The notes under the pieces were generated by a model, which ran no database searches, was not told the DNA's origin, and was given only the letters and a program-made list of their open reading frames with translations. From Minisyncoccota bacterium (GTDB taxonomy: Bacteria > Patescibacteriota > Minisyncoccia > Phycocordibacterales > CAJBRS01), in the NCBI GenBank assembly GCA_017881075.1, contig JADGRH010000005.1:1-38717 (forward strand): a DNA stretch of 38,717 bases, given 5' to 3'. Numbering within the stretch: the stretch's first letter is position 1; each line of letters begins with the position of its first letter. Below are positions 21,068-28,447 of this stretch, piece after piece. Both the position numbers and the translations under genes were made by a program.

Positions 21068-22096
21068 ATGAGCGTTTTAAAATTCAAGCCAAAACAAGTT
21101 ACTAAAAGACTTTTAAATAGTTTGCCCGAAAGAGCTCGAAATGTGCTGATTAAACGTTATGGTCTCGGTAAAGAGAATGAGAGAATGACTCTTGAGGCTA
21201 TTGGCTCTTTATATAACATTACTCGCGAACGAGTCCGTCAGATCGAAAATAGCGGGCTCATCAACATTAGAAAATCATCTATTCTTAAAGAAGAGAAGAC
21301 CGCTTTCGATGAATTAGAAAAACTTCTTGAATCTTTGGGTGGTATTGTAGCCGAAGAAGATCTTCTAAATCATATTTCCAAAGACCTGAGTATTCAAAAT
21401 CACATCAATTTTCTTTTAGTGATCGGTGAGGCTTTCAAGAGAAAGAAGGAAGACGAAGAATTCAGGCATCGCTGGTATATCGATGAGGAACATTCCAAAA
21501 AAGTTCACGATTCTCTGCGTCGTCTCTATAAAAATCTTTCAGACGAAGACATTATTCCAGAATCAGAATTGATTGCTTCTTTCCTGGAACATATTCGCGA
21601 CCTTTCCGAGAAATATAAAGACAATGAGATTTTAAAGAGATGGTTGGGCATTTCCAAGACCATCGGTAAAAATCCATTGGGAGAGTGGGGTATCGCTTCT
21701 TCGCCAAATATTCACACTAAGGGCATCCGGGATTACGCTTTTTTGGCCATGAGGAAGCATGGCTCACCAATTCATTTTCGAGAAATCGCTCAGATTGTAA
21801 CTGATCTTTTTCACAAGAAAGCTCATGTCGCCACTACTCATAATGAATTGATTAAAGATCCGCGCTTTGTGTTGGTAGGAAGAGGCCTTTATGCTCTCTC
21901 CGAATGGGGTTATTTAAGCGGGGTGGTAAAAGATGTTATCAAGAAGATTCTGGAAAAGAATGGGCCTCTAACTAAAGATCAGATTATTGAAAAAGTATTA
22001 AAAGAGAGATACGTCAAGGAAAACACCATCATGGTAAATCTCCAAGATTCAAAATCTTTCAAGAAGACTAAGGAAGGTAAATACACATTGGTCTAA
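21068..22096 (+). CDS. Sigma-region-4 / HARE-HTH transcription protein
   Basis: A 342-aa protein with no sigma region 2. About residues 12-62 form a sigma-70 region 4 helix-turn-helix (LPERARNVLIKRYGLG, MTLEAIGSLYNITRERVRQI), the part of sigma factors that reads -35 boxes. The C-terminal half holds a HARE-HTH module (RDYAFLAMRKHGSPIHFREI ... RFVLVGRGLYALSEWGY) as in the RNA-polymerase delta subunit, then a second winged helix (NGPLTKDQIIEKVL). It is therefore probably an RNA-polymerase-associated regulator, not a primary sigma factor. The ATG at 21068 fits TTGACT (21029-21034) and a TAAAAA box about 10 nt upstream; 21023 is possible but would include the promoter. Confidence 0.75.
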   Translation: MSVLKFKPKQVTKRLLNSLPERARNVLIKRYGLGKENERMTLEAIGSLYNITRERVRQIENSGLINIRKSSILKEEKTAFDELEKLLESLGGIVAEEDLLNHISKDLSIQNHINFLLVIGEAFKRKKEDEEFRHRWYIDEEHSKKVHDSLRRLYKNLSDEDIIPESELIASFLEHIRDLSEKYKDNEILKRWLGISKTIGKNPLGEWGIASSPNIHTKGIRDYAFLAMRKHGSPIHFREIAQIVTDLFHKKAHVATTHNELIKDPRFVLVGRGLYALSEWGYLSGVVKDVIKKILEKNGPLTKDQIIEKVLKERYVKENTIMVNLQDSKSFKKTKEGKYTLV

Positions 22097-22111
22097 AACC
22101 TCAAGGTAGTT

Positions 22112-22117
22112 TAAAAT
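22112..22117 (+). promoter_or_regulatory. Leaderless-type -10 box
   Basis: TAAAAT ends 6 nt before the ATG at 22124. There is no ribosome site. Confidence 0.4.
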
Positions 22118-22123
22118 ATAGGT

Positions 22124-23404
22124 ATGAATCCCTTAGGTGATCTTTTCACTCACGTAATATATGCTCTTTATCTTTTGGCGGCCGTTTTTGTTCCGGTTAT
22201 TCTCTGTTATGCCTTTGTCCGAATCTGGCTCCGATATGTTCGGGCGGATTTCCGCAACCATAACAAAGGCATTCTTCTGGAATTGAAGTTGCCAAAAGAC
22301 ATCACTAAATCGCCTGCGGCCATGGAGCTTGTATTCACTGCCTTATATCAGACGGCGGCGACCTCTTTTCTTGAGACTTTTTGGCTAGGCAAAGTCAGAC
22401 CAATTTTTTCTTTTGAATTAGTTTCAATTGAGGGAAAGGTAAAATTTTTTATTTGGACCAGAGCTTCTTTTAAAAACATAGTTGAAAGTCAGATTTACGC
22501 CCAGTATCCAAATGTGGAAATCTACGAAGTACCAGACTATACCGATTTAATTGAACATAATCAAGACGACATGATTATGTGGGGAACCTACTTCAAAAAA
22601 AAGGTCGAAGGATTCTTTCCCATAAAGACATATATTGATTATGGTATGGATGAAGTGGTCAAGGAAGAATATCAGATTGATCCGATGACTTCTGTCTTGG
22701 AATATCTTGGTTCACTTGGTAAAGACGAATACGCCTGGATTCAGATATTGATTCAAGCTCACAAGTCTGAAGGTATCAATGAAGGAAATATTTTTCACAA
22801 GAGGAGACCAGACTGGAAAAAAGCAGCCAGAGAGACCATTCAAACATTTAGGGAAGAGGCGTCCGAGAAAGCTAATCCGGATAGCAGAGGTTTCCAGCAG
22901 TTGACTAGAGGTCAACAGGAGACCATTACTGCTATGGAAAGGAATCTATCCAAATTTCCTTTTGAATGTATGATTCGGGCATTCTATATTGCTAAAAAGG
23001 ATGGATTTAATAGCACTCTCGGTATCACTGGTTTAATTGGTAGTTTTCGTCAATACAGCTCTGCCCACATGAATAATCTTGGGCTTGGCTGGTTTACCGA
23101 CCATGATGATTTTGGCAAAGACATGGTTTTGCTTTTCGGATGGTTTCCGCCTTTTCGTAAGGCCATGCGACACCGACGGGACAGAATGGAACAGCGCATG
23201 CTTCAAGCTTATAGAGATCGAGGGGCCTTTGAATCCCAGTACGTAGAACATAATTTGATTTTCAAACGGACCACTCTTCCGTTTATCATGACCACGGAAG
23301 AACTAGCCACTGTCTATCATCTGCCTGGCAATGTCGCTACCACCCCGACCTTCGACCGCATTATGGCCAAGAAGGCGGAGGCTCCATCTAACCTGCCAAT
23401 TTAG
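22124..23404 (+). CDS. DUF8128-like membrane protein, conjugation-ATPase-associated type
   Basis: A 426-aa protein with one N-terminal membrane segment (about residues 8-32, YALYLLAAVFVPVILCYAFV) and a large cytoplasmic part. The final block TTLPFIMTTEELATVYHLPG followed by a threonine-proline stretch, KAEAP and NLP matches the N-terminal part of CPR proteins that accompany type IV secretion-like or VirB4/DUF87-like ATPases. In these the HLP(G) ... P.NLP signature precedes the P-loop domain. Here the P-loop domain is absent. The gene is 3 bp upstream of mltG. The name is from memory and the role in DNA or protein transport is inference. Confidence 0.55.
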   Translation: MNPLGDLFTHVIYALYLLAAVFVPVILCYAFVRIWLRYVRADFRNHNKGILLELKLPKDITKSPAAMELVFTALYQTAATSFLETFWLGKVRPIFSFELVSIEGKVKFFIWTRASFKNIVESQIYAQYPNVEIYEVPDYTDLIEHNQDDMIMWGTYFKKKVEGFFPIKTYIDYGMDEVVKEEYQIDPMTSVLEYLGSLGKDEYAWIQILIQAHKSEGINEGNIFHKRRPDWKKAARETIQTFREEASEKANPDSRGFQQLTRGQQETITAMERNLSKFPFECMIRAFYIAKKDGFNSTLGITGLIGSFRQYSSAHMNNLGLGWFTDHDDFGKDMVLLFGWFPPFRKAMRHRRDRMEQRMLQAYRDRGAFESQYVEHNLIFKRTTLPFIMTTEELATVYHLPGNVATTPTFDRIMAKKAEAPSNLPI

Positions 23405-23407
23405 TTT

Positions 23408-24364
23408 ATGCAGCAGACCCTTTTTCGTCGCTTGGTTTTATATGGAGTGTTGCTTCTGGTCTTTGTAGTTTTTTTTATTTATTACTTCTTCTTTCGCATA
23501 CCGCCTAATTTCAACGAGAACACAACCGTCCGTATTGAATCCGGTAAAAGTCTCATCGCTACGTCCGAATATTTAAAGAATCAAGGAATTATTAATTCTT
23601 CTTTCTGGTTGATCAATCTGGTCATTCTTTTTGGTGGAGAGCACAGGGTGGTGGCCGGCGACTATCTGTTCAAGTTGCCAGCCAATCTATTCACCGTTGC
23701 CAGTCGGATCACTCACGGCAATTACCAAATCACCCCAGTCAAGGTCACTATTCCGGAAGGGATGAATGTTTATGAGATAAGTGATCTTCTCTCTAAAAAA
23801 TTCAACCTCTTTGACTCTGTTGGTTTTCTGGAGTTAGCCAAAGATAAAGAAGGCTATCTTTTTCCGGATACTTATTTTTTCCTGCCGAATACCACGGCGG
23901 CAGAGATAATTGAGATGATGCAAAGGACTTTCACCAAGCGGTTAATTGGGGTGGAATCTGAACTGGCTAGCTCTAGTCACACCCAAAGTGACATCATAAC
24001 TATGGCCTCTATTTTAGAAGAAGAGGCTCGAACGACGGAAGACAGAAAGATTGTAGCGGGCATTCTCTGGCGACGCATACAATTAGGCATTGCTCTTCAA
24101 GTTGATTCTTCTTTTAAATACATAAATGGAAAAAGCTCCTCTGAACTGACTTTAACCGATTTGAAAATTAAATCTCCATACAATACTTACACTAATCGAG
24201 GTTTGCCGCCGACGCCGATCTCCAACCCCGGGCTCGACTCTATCAAAGCCGTCTTAGAGCCAACATCAACCGACTATCTTTATTTTCTCTCCGATAAGAA
24301 TGGTGAAATGCATTACGCCAAAACCCTCAAAGAGCATGCCATAAATCGCGCAAAGTATTTATAA
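23408..24364 (+). CDS. mltG: Endolytic transglycosylase MltG (YceG-like)
   Basis: A 318-aa membrane-anchored enzyme. A transmembrane segment lies at residues 9-28. A LysM-like region covers about 35-125 (ENTTVRIESGKSLIATSEYL, ITPVKVTIPEGMNVYEISDL). The catalytic domain follows with MASILEEEAR; E204 is at the position of the E. coli catalytic glutamate in SIVEKE. The conserved SPYNTYTNRGLPPTPISNPG and YLYFLSDKNGEMHYAKTLKE blocks are intact. MltG cuts nascent glycan strands and sets their length. It lies 3 bp after the DUF8128-like gene and is shorter than E. coli MltG by about 20 residues. Identification is firm. Confidence 0.93.
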   Translation: MQQTLFRRLVLYGVLLLVFVVFFIYYFFFRIPPNFNENTTVRIESGKSLIATSEYLKNQGIINSSFWLINLVILFGGEHRVVAGDYLFKLPANLFTVASRITHGNYQITPVKVTIPEGMNVYEISDLLSKKFNLFDSVGFLELAKDKEGYLFPDTYFFLPNTTAAEIIEMMQRTFTKRLIGVESELASSSHTQSDIITMASILEEEARTTEDRKIVAGILWRRIQLGIALQVDSSFKYINGKSSSELTLTDLKIKSPYNTYTNRGLPPTPISNPGLDSIKAVLEPTSTDYLYFLSDKNGEMHYAKTLKEHAINRAKYL

Positions 24365-24390
24365 GTTCGAGTCCTTGACTCCCAGCGTAG

Positions 24391-24396
24391 TACAAT
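24391..24396 (+). promoter_or_regulatory. Leaderless-type -10 box
   Basis: TACAAT ends 8 nt before the ATG at 24405. An earlier in-frame codon at 24375 would place the promoter inside the gene and is rejected as the start. Confidence 0.5.
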
Positions 24397-24404
24397 ACTC
24401 ATAT

Positions 24405-25022
24405 ATGCCAGAAGATTCGGTGGATGGAAATTTGGAAATACCTACGGAGGATACTTCTATTCCGGCGATGAACTCGCCGGCTGTTGATGTATCGCCTGCG
24501 GTCCCAGAAAATCCGGAAAAAGTTTCAGAGTCAGCGCCAATCACGGATACAGCTCCTGATACTGTTCCTGCTGTTCCTCCGGAGCCGCCTCCGGATGTCG
24601 GTGCGGAGGCGGGTGGGGGCGCGCCGGATTTAGGCGCGCCTGTGCCTGCGCCATTGCCGGAAATGCAGAAAACTGAAGAGGGGGCAGACAATATAGCCAA
24701 TGATTCTGTTGATTCTGCAAAATCTCCTAACATAGAAGAGAAAGTGCCAGTGGCAGAAGTGTCACCTTTTGAACCTTACATAAAAAGAGCTCGAGAACTT
24801 CTAGTAATGGCACGCGAGGCAATTCAGAGAAAAAAGAGACAGAGAATAGAAAGAATTATGGGAATGTTTGACAAGAAGAAGCAGATTAAAACTATTGACG
24901 CGGCGATGCTTCTACACATCTCGGATAGAACGGTGAGGCATTATTTCTCTATTTTAGAAAAAGAAGGGAGATTACGGAAAGTTGGAACGGAAGGAAGAGG
25001 GGTTTGGTATGAGAAGATGTAA
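24405..25022 (+). CDS. Acidic Pro-rich protein with C-terminal winged helix
   Basis: A 205-aa protein. Residues 1-110 are acidic and rich in Pro, Ala and Val (for example VPAVPPEPPPDVGAEAGGGA), so probably disordered. Residues 125-150 are a basic helix (RARELLVMAREAIQRKKRQR). The last 55 residues form a winged helix-turn-helix (IKTIDAAMLLHISDRTVRHY, then LEKEGRLRKVGTEGRGVWYE). A DNA-binding regulator with a disordered acidic arm is the natural reading. The disordered part holds two GGCGCGCC words at 24618-24625 and 24633-24640. Target unknown. Confidence 0.7.
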   Translation: MPEDSVDGNLEIPTEDTSIPAMNSPAVDVSPAVPENPEKVSESAPITDTAPDTVPAVPPEPPPDVGAEAGGGAPDLGAPVPAPLPEMQKTEEGADNIANDSVDSAKSPNIEEKVPVAEVSPFEPYIKRARELLVMAREAIQRKKRQRIERIMGMFDKKKQIKTIDAAMLLHISDRTVRHYFSILEKEGRLRKVGTEGRGVWYEKM

Positions 25023-25048
25023 TGACAATTACAAAATGATGGAATAAG

Positions 25049-26200
25049 ATGATGGGCATGACGAAAATAGGAAGCAAAAAGAAAGTGTTTGTGGCGATGT
25101 CTGGAGGAGTGGATTCTTCTGTGTCGGCAGCACTGCTAAAGAAGGCTGGATATGATGTCACAGGAGTGTTTATTAAAGTTTGGCAGCCTGAATTCAGCCT
25201 TTCGTCGCAAAGCTCCTCAGGGCATTCGCAATCCCATTGCGAATGGAAAGAAGATCGCCGCGACGCTATGCGTGTCGCGGCGGTATTGGGTATTCCCTTT
25301 TTAACTATAAATCTGGAGAAAGAATATAAAAAAGAAGTGGTGGATTATATGATCCGTGAATATAAAACGGGACGAACGCCAAATCCAGATGTTATGTGCA
25401 ACAAGGCTATTAAATTCGGCTCGTTCTTCAAAAAATCCAGAGCTCTGGGAGCGGATTTTATTGCGACGGGGCATTATGCGCAAAGAAAGGAATCAGGAAT
25501 TAGGAATCAGGAATTAGAAAAAAGACAATTCGAATTATGGGAAGGCAACGACAAAAACAAAGATCAAAGTTATTTTTTATACAATCTGACTCAAAAGGAA
25601 TTGAGCAGGACGCTTTTTCCGATAGGGCATTTGGAAAAAGCGTTCGTTCGAAAGTTGGCCAAAAAATTCAAATTGCCAAACGCCGATAAAAAGGACAGTC
25701 AGGGGTTGTGTTTTATTGGCAAAGTTGAGATGAAAGAATTTTTACAGAATTTCATTCGTTCAAAAAAAGGTCGGGTTTTAAATGAGAAAGGAGAAATAAT
25801 CGGCCATCACGACGGGGTGCCTTTCTTTACCATAGGCCAAAGACACGGCTTTGAGATCACTAAAAAAAGTAACAAGGAAGAACCGTATTATATTGTTCGC
25901 AAAGATTTAAAAAAGAATATATTAATTGCTTCCAATCGAACCGGAGCTATAAAAGATCATTTATTTAAATCTGAATGCAGTATTAGTCAAGTTAGTTGGA
26001 CAGATTCTACGCCTGATTTGAAGAAAAAATATCTCTGCCGTATCCGCTATCGCCAAGAAAAACAGAAATGTCGATTGGTTAAAGAAGGGAAAAAATTGAG
26101 AATCCGATTTGACCGGCCGCAGGAAGGCTTGGCGGCCGGTCAATCACTGGTCCTTTATGAGGGAGAGAAGTGTCTCGGAGGGGGAATAATTGAAGTATAA
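25049..26200 (+). CDS. mnmA: tRNA-specific 2-thiouridylase MnmA
   Basis: A 383-aa enzyme that thiolates U34 of tRNA Lys, Glu and Gln. The PP-loop AMSGGVDSSVSAALL lies at residues 13-27. The catalytic cysteines are in NPDVMCNKAIKFG and GLCFIGKVEMKEFL. ATGHYAQ, KDQSYFLYNL, FTIGQRHGFEI and the C-terminal AAGQSLVLYEGEKCLGGGII are all present. Two unusual insertions occur: a Ser-rich stretch of about 16 residues before CEWKEDRRDA, built on a 10-bp palindrome, and ESGIRNQELE from a duplicated 14-bp unit. Three further palindromes overlie conserved motifs. Start may be 25049, 25052 or 25061; no ribosome site decides. Its stop codon lies in the next gene's -10 box. Confidence 0.95.
   Translation: MMGMTKIGSKKKVFVAMSGGVDSSVSAALLKKAGYDVTGVFIKVWQPEFSLSSQSSSGHSQSHCEWKEDRRDAMRVAAVLGIPFLTINLEKEYKKEVVDYMIREYKTGRTPNPDVMCNKAIKFGSFFKKSRALGADFIATGHYAQRKESGIRNQELEKRQFELWEGNDKNKDQSYFLYNLTQKELSRTLFPIGHLEKAFVRKLAKKFKLPNADKKDSQGLCFIGKVEMKEFLQNFIRSKKGRVLNEKGEIIGHHDGVPFFTIGQRHGFEITKKSNKEEPYYIVRKDLKKNILIASNRTGAIKDHLFKSECSISQVSWTDSTPDLKKKYLCRIRYRQEKQKCRLVKEGKKLRIRFDRPQEGLAAGQSLVLYEGEKCLGGGIIEV
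25223..25245. repeat. 10-bp palindrome in mnmA insertion
   Basis: CATTCGCAAT (25223-25232) and ATTGCGAATG (25236-25245), loop CCC. The preceding CCTTTCGTCGCAAAGCTCCT and CAGG align with the elements at 18273-18302 and in leuS. The insertion is in frame and adds residues not found in other MnmA proteins. Confidence 0.7.
25256..25282. repeat. 9-bp palindrome in mnmA
   Basis: CGCCGCGAC (25256-25264) and GTCGCGGCG (25274-25282), loop 9 nt. It encodes the conserved DRRDAMRVAAVLG segment. Stems of this length are not rare by chance. Confidence 0.45.
25489..25516. repeat. Tandem 14-bp repeat in mnmA
   Basis: GGAATCAGGAATTA occurs twice back to back (25489-25502, 25503-25516). It encodes ESGIRNQELE, a linker string seen as an insertion in other CPR proteins (from memory). 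Confidence 0.75.
25610..25643. repeat. 11-bp palindrome in mnmA
   Basis: ACGCTTTTTCC (25610-25620) and GGAAAAAGCGT (25633-25643), loop 12 nt. It overlies the conserved TLFPIGHLEKAFVRKLA motif without changing its length. Confidence 0.65.
26109..26143. repeat. 12-bp palindrome in mnmA
   Basis: TTGACCGGCCGC (26109-26120) and GCGGCCGGTCAA (26132-26143), loop 11 nt. It overlies FDRPQEGLAAGQS, a conserved C-terminal motif. Confidence 0.75.
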
Positions 26201-26201
26201 T
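26196..26201 (+). promoter_or_regulatory. -10 box overlapping the mnmA stop codon
   Basis: TATAAT contains the TAA stop of mnmA (26198-26200) and ends 5 nt before the ATG at 26207. It is leaderless in type. Confidence 0.6.
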
Positions 26202-26206
26202 AAGAC

Positions 26207-27034
26207 ATGGTCCAGATTGTTAAGAATAATGGAGAAAGGGAAGCTTTTGACCCGGAAAAACTCATTTCTTCGCTTGAAGAAGCGGGCGCTAATAAGTTAT
26301 TGATAGACAAAATCTTAAAGCATATAGAAGAAGAGGTTCACGATGGTATGACTACCCATTCCATTTACGAACATGCCTTTTTACAACTGCGGAAATTAGA
26401 AAGACCTGTCGCCGCAAGGTATTCTCTGAAAAAAGCTATTGCCGAGCTCGGGCCGACAGGATTTCCTTTCGAAGAATACATAGCCGAAATATTGAAATCA
26501 CGAGGATTTCAGACTCTGACTGACCAAGTGGTCCTCGGAGGATGTGTTCCTCACGAAGTGGACGTCATTGCCTGGAACGACGAAAAATTGATAATGGCCG
26601 AAGTAAAATTTCATAACGAAACAACTCCTAAGACCGATCTGAAGGTGGCTTTGTATGTAAAGGCCAGGATAGATGATCTAAAAACAAATTTATTTGATTA
26701 TGGCAAGCCGCGCCATTTAGACGAAGGATGGCTCATTACTAACACTAAGTTCACAGAAACAGCCATTCATTATGGCGAATGCCAGGGTTTAAAGATGATT
26801 GGCTGGAATTACCCGAAAAAAGGCAATCTGCAGCAATTTATTGAGGATGGCGAACTTCATCCTTTGACCTGCCTGACCACCTTGACCGGAAACGAAAAAC
26901 AGCAATTACTATTGAAGAAAATTGTTCTCTGTCGCGACTTAAAAACCAGTCCGGCATATTTGAAAGAGTTAAATCTTGCCCCCGATCGGTTAAAGGAAAT
27001 ACTTGATGAAATAACCTCTCTCCCTGTGATATAA
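26207..27034 (+). CDS. ATP-cone / PD-(D/E)XK restriction-endonuclease-like protein
   Basis: A 275-aa protein in two parts. Residues 1-85 are an ATP-cone (IVKNNGEREAFDPEKLISSL ... RYSLKKAIAELGP), the nucleotide sensor known from ribonucleotide reductase and NrdR. Residues 90-190 are a Mrr-like nuclease fold: FPFEEYIAEILKSRGF, then HEVDVIAWNDEKLIMAEVKF, which carries the D ... ExK catalytic set. The last 70 residues are helical and unassigned. Such fusions are predicted nucleases gated by ATP/dATP level; no member's function is known to me. The next gene is another PD-(D/E)XK nuclease, so a repair or defence role is plausible. Confidence 0.8.
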   Translation: MVQIVKNNGEREAFDPEKLISSLEEAGANKLLIDKILKHIEEEVHDGMTTHSIYEHAFLQLRKLERPVAARYSLKKAIAELGPTGFPFEEYIAEILKSRGFQTLTDQVVLGGCVPHEVDVIAWNDEKLIMAEVKFHNETTPKTDLKVALYVKARIDDLKTNLFDYGKPRHLDEGWLITNTKFTETAIHYGECQGLKMIGWNYPKKGNLQQFIEDGELHPLTCLTTLTGNEKQQLLLKKIVLCRDLKTSPAYLKELNLAPDRLKEILDEITSLPVI

Positions 27035-27035
27035 T
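27030..27035 (+). promoter_or_regulatory. -10 box overlapping the upstream stop codon
   Basis: TATAAT contains the TAA stop of the ATP-cone nuclease gene (27032-27034) and ends 6 nt before the ATG at 27042. It is the same arrangement as at 26196. Confidence 0.6.
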
Positions 27036-27041
27036 CGAAAA

Positions 27042-27839
27042 ATGTCGCATTATAATCCAGCAAAACGGCGGACTATTTTCAATCCGGACTCAAAAGAACC
27101 ATTTAAAGTCAGTCGTTCTAAGATTGATCTGTTTATGGAATGCCCGCGCTGTTTTTATTTGGATCAACGCCTAGGTATTCCTCGACCAAGATCTTTTCCA
27201 TTTACTTTAAACTCCGCTGTGGACAAGTTATTGAAGAAGGAATTTGATATTCATCGAGAAAAAGGAAGTAAGCACCCGCTTTTGGATACCTATGGTCTTG
27301 ATGCTGTGCCTTTCAAAGATGAGCGAATGGAAGAATGGCGAGATGCTTTGAAACGAGGCATTGGATTTTTACATAAACCTACAAATTTATTTATTCGTGG
27401 GGGAATTGATGATGTCTGGGTCACGCCGGAGGAGGAGCTTCTGATTGTTGATTACAAAGCGACAGCAAAAGAGAGCGAGGTGAATCTGGATGCGGAGTGG
27501 CAGGAGGGATACAAGCGACAAGTGGAAGTCTACCAATGGCTTTTCAGAATGAATGGTTTTAAGGTTTCGGACACGGCCTACTTTGTTTATGTAAACGGGC
27601 AGACCGATCGTGAAGCCTTTGATGCAAAGCTAGAATTTGATGTGAAACTGATTCCATATAAAGGTTCCGATAAATGGATTGAAAAAACCTTGGAAGAACT
27701 AAAAACCTGCCTCATGAGCGAAAAGTCTCCACAACCCACTGACGACTGCGAATATTGTACTTATCGCAACAACGCCGCGGCGGCGTTTCAAATCAAGATT
27801 AAAGAAAAGAAGGAATCAGAAAAATCTACTTTATTTTAA
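27042..27839 (+). CDS. Cas4/RecB-like PD-(D/E)XK nuclease
   Basis: A 265-aa nuclease of the PDDEXK_1 group. SKIDLFMECPRCFYLDQRLG (about residues 24-43) gives the first two cysteines. FIRGGIDDVWVT and ELLIVDYKAT give the D ... DxK active site, KRQVEVYQWLF is the QxxxY motif, and DDCEYCTYR near residue 240 supplies two more cysteines. Four cysteines in these positions would bind an iron-sulfur cluster as in Cas4 and AddB. There is no CRISPR array in the window, so a repair exonuclease is more likely than adaptation. It overlaps the uracil-DNA glycosylase gene by one base, forming a repair pair. Confidence 0.85.
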   Translation: MSHYNPAKRRTIFNPDSKEPFKVSRSKIDLFMECPRCFYLDQRLGIPRPRSFPFTLNSAVDKLLKKEFDIHREKGSKHPLLDTYGLDAVPFKDERMEEWRDALKRGIGFLHKPTNLFIRGGIDDVWVTPEEELLIVDYKATAKESEVNLDAEWQEGYKRQVEVYQWLFRMNGFKVSDTAYFVYVNGQTDREAFDAKLEFDVKLIPYKGSDKWIEKTLEELKTCLMSEKSPQPTDDCEYCTYRNNAAAAFQIKIKEKKESEKSTLF

Positions 27840-28447
27840 TGAAGTTAGAAGAAAAAACAGAAGAATTACGCAAAATCAAAGAGGAGGTGGTTAATTTTAA
27901 GGACTCGCCACTTTATGCTGATAGGATTAAGAATAAAGTATATCCTGTGATTGGGGAGGGGAGTCACGATGCGGAAATTATGTTTATAGGGGAAGCGCCG
28001 GGGAAAAATGAAGCGGCGACCGGCCGCCCTTTCTTCGGGGCGGCCGGAAAGATTCTGACTAAAATGCTGGAGGAGGTAGGCATTTCACGTGAAGATGTTT
28101 ATATAACCAATATCGTTAAAGATCGCCCTCCCCAGAATCGAGATCCTTTGCCGGATGAAATTGAGGCCTACGGGCCATTTCTTGATCGTCAGATTGATAT
28201 AATCCAGCCAAAAGTGCTCGCCACCCTCGGGCGATTTTCAATGCAATATATTATGAGCAAGTTTGGTTTGGAATTTGAAATCCTACCAATCAGCCAAATG
28301 CACGGAAAAAGCTTTGAAGCAAAGGCTTCCTATGGCAAAATCACTATAATCCCTTTTTACCACCCCGCCGCCTCGATCTACAATCAACATCTTCGATCGG
28401 TATTACAGGAAGATTTTAAAATTTTGAGAGATTATGTCAAAAAATAA
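27839..28447 (+). CDS. Uracil-DNA glycosylase, family-4-like, without cluster cysteines
   Basis: A 202-aa protein. IMFIGEAPGKNEAATGRPFF (about residues 48-67) is motif A of family 4/5 glycosylases, VYITNIVKDRPPQNRDP follows, and IPFYHPAASIYN near residue 176 carries the catalytic-region histidine. The enzyme would remove uracil from DNA. Family 4 enzymes use four cysteines to hold a 4Fe-4S cluster; all are absent here. The N-terminal CxxC region reads FKDSPLYADRI, the usual KCRPP is KDRPP, and the usual C before P.L is Y. It overlaps the nuclease gene by 1 bp and the peptidase gene by 14 bp. Confidence 0.88.
   Translation: MKLEEKTEELRKIKEEVVNFKDSPLYADRIKNKVYPVIGEGSHDAEIMFIGEAPGKNEAATGRPFFGAAGKILTKMLEEVGISREDVYITNIVKDRPPQNRDPLPDEIEAYGPFLDRQIDIIQPKVLATLGRFSMQYIMSKFGLEFEILPISQMHGKSFEAKASYGKITIIPFYHPAASIYNQHLRSVLQEDFKILRDYVKK
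28020..28047. repeat. 10-bp palindrome in the uracil-DNA glycosylase gene
   Basis: CCGGCCGCCC (28020-28029) and GGGCGGCCGG (28038-28047), loop 8 nt. It encodes the conserved TGRPFFGAAGK motif. Confidence 0.6.

Noticed and set aside
24375-24404. Upstream start for the winged-helix protein
   Set aside because: It would place the TACAAT promoter inside the gene; ATG 24405 matches the leaderless spacing of other genes.
26109-26143. Intragenic transcription terminator in mnmA
   Set aside because: The stem is strong but no T-tract follows on either strand; the same holds for the leuS and alaS palindromes.
27042-27839. CRISPR-associated Cas4
   Set aside because: The fold and cysteines fit, but there are no CRISPR repeats or other cas genes in the window; a repair nuclease is the simpler reading.
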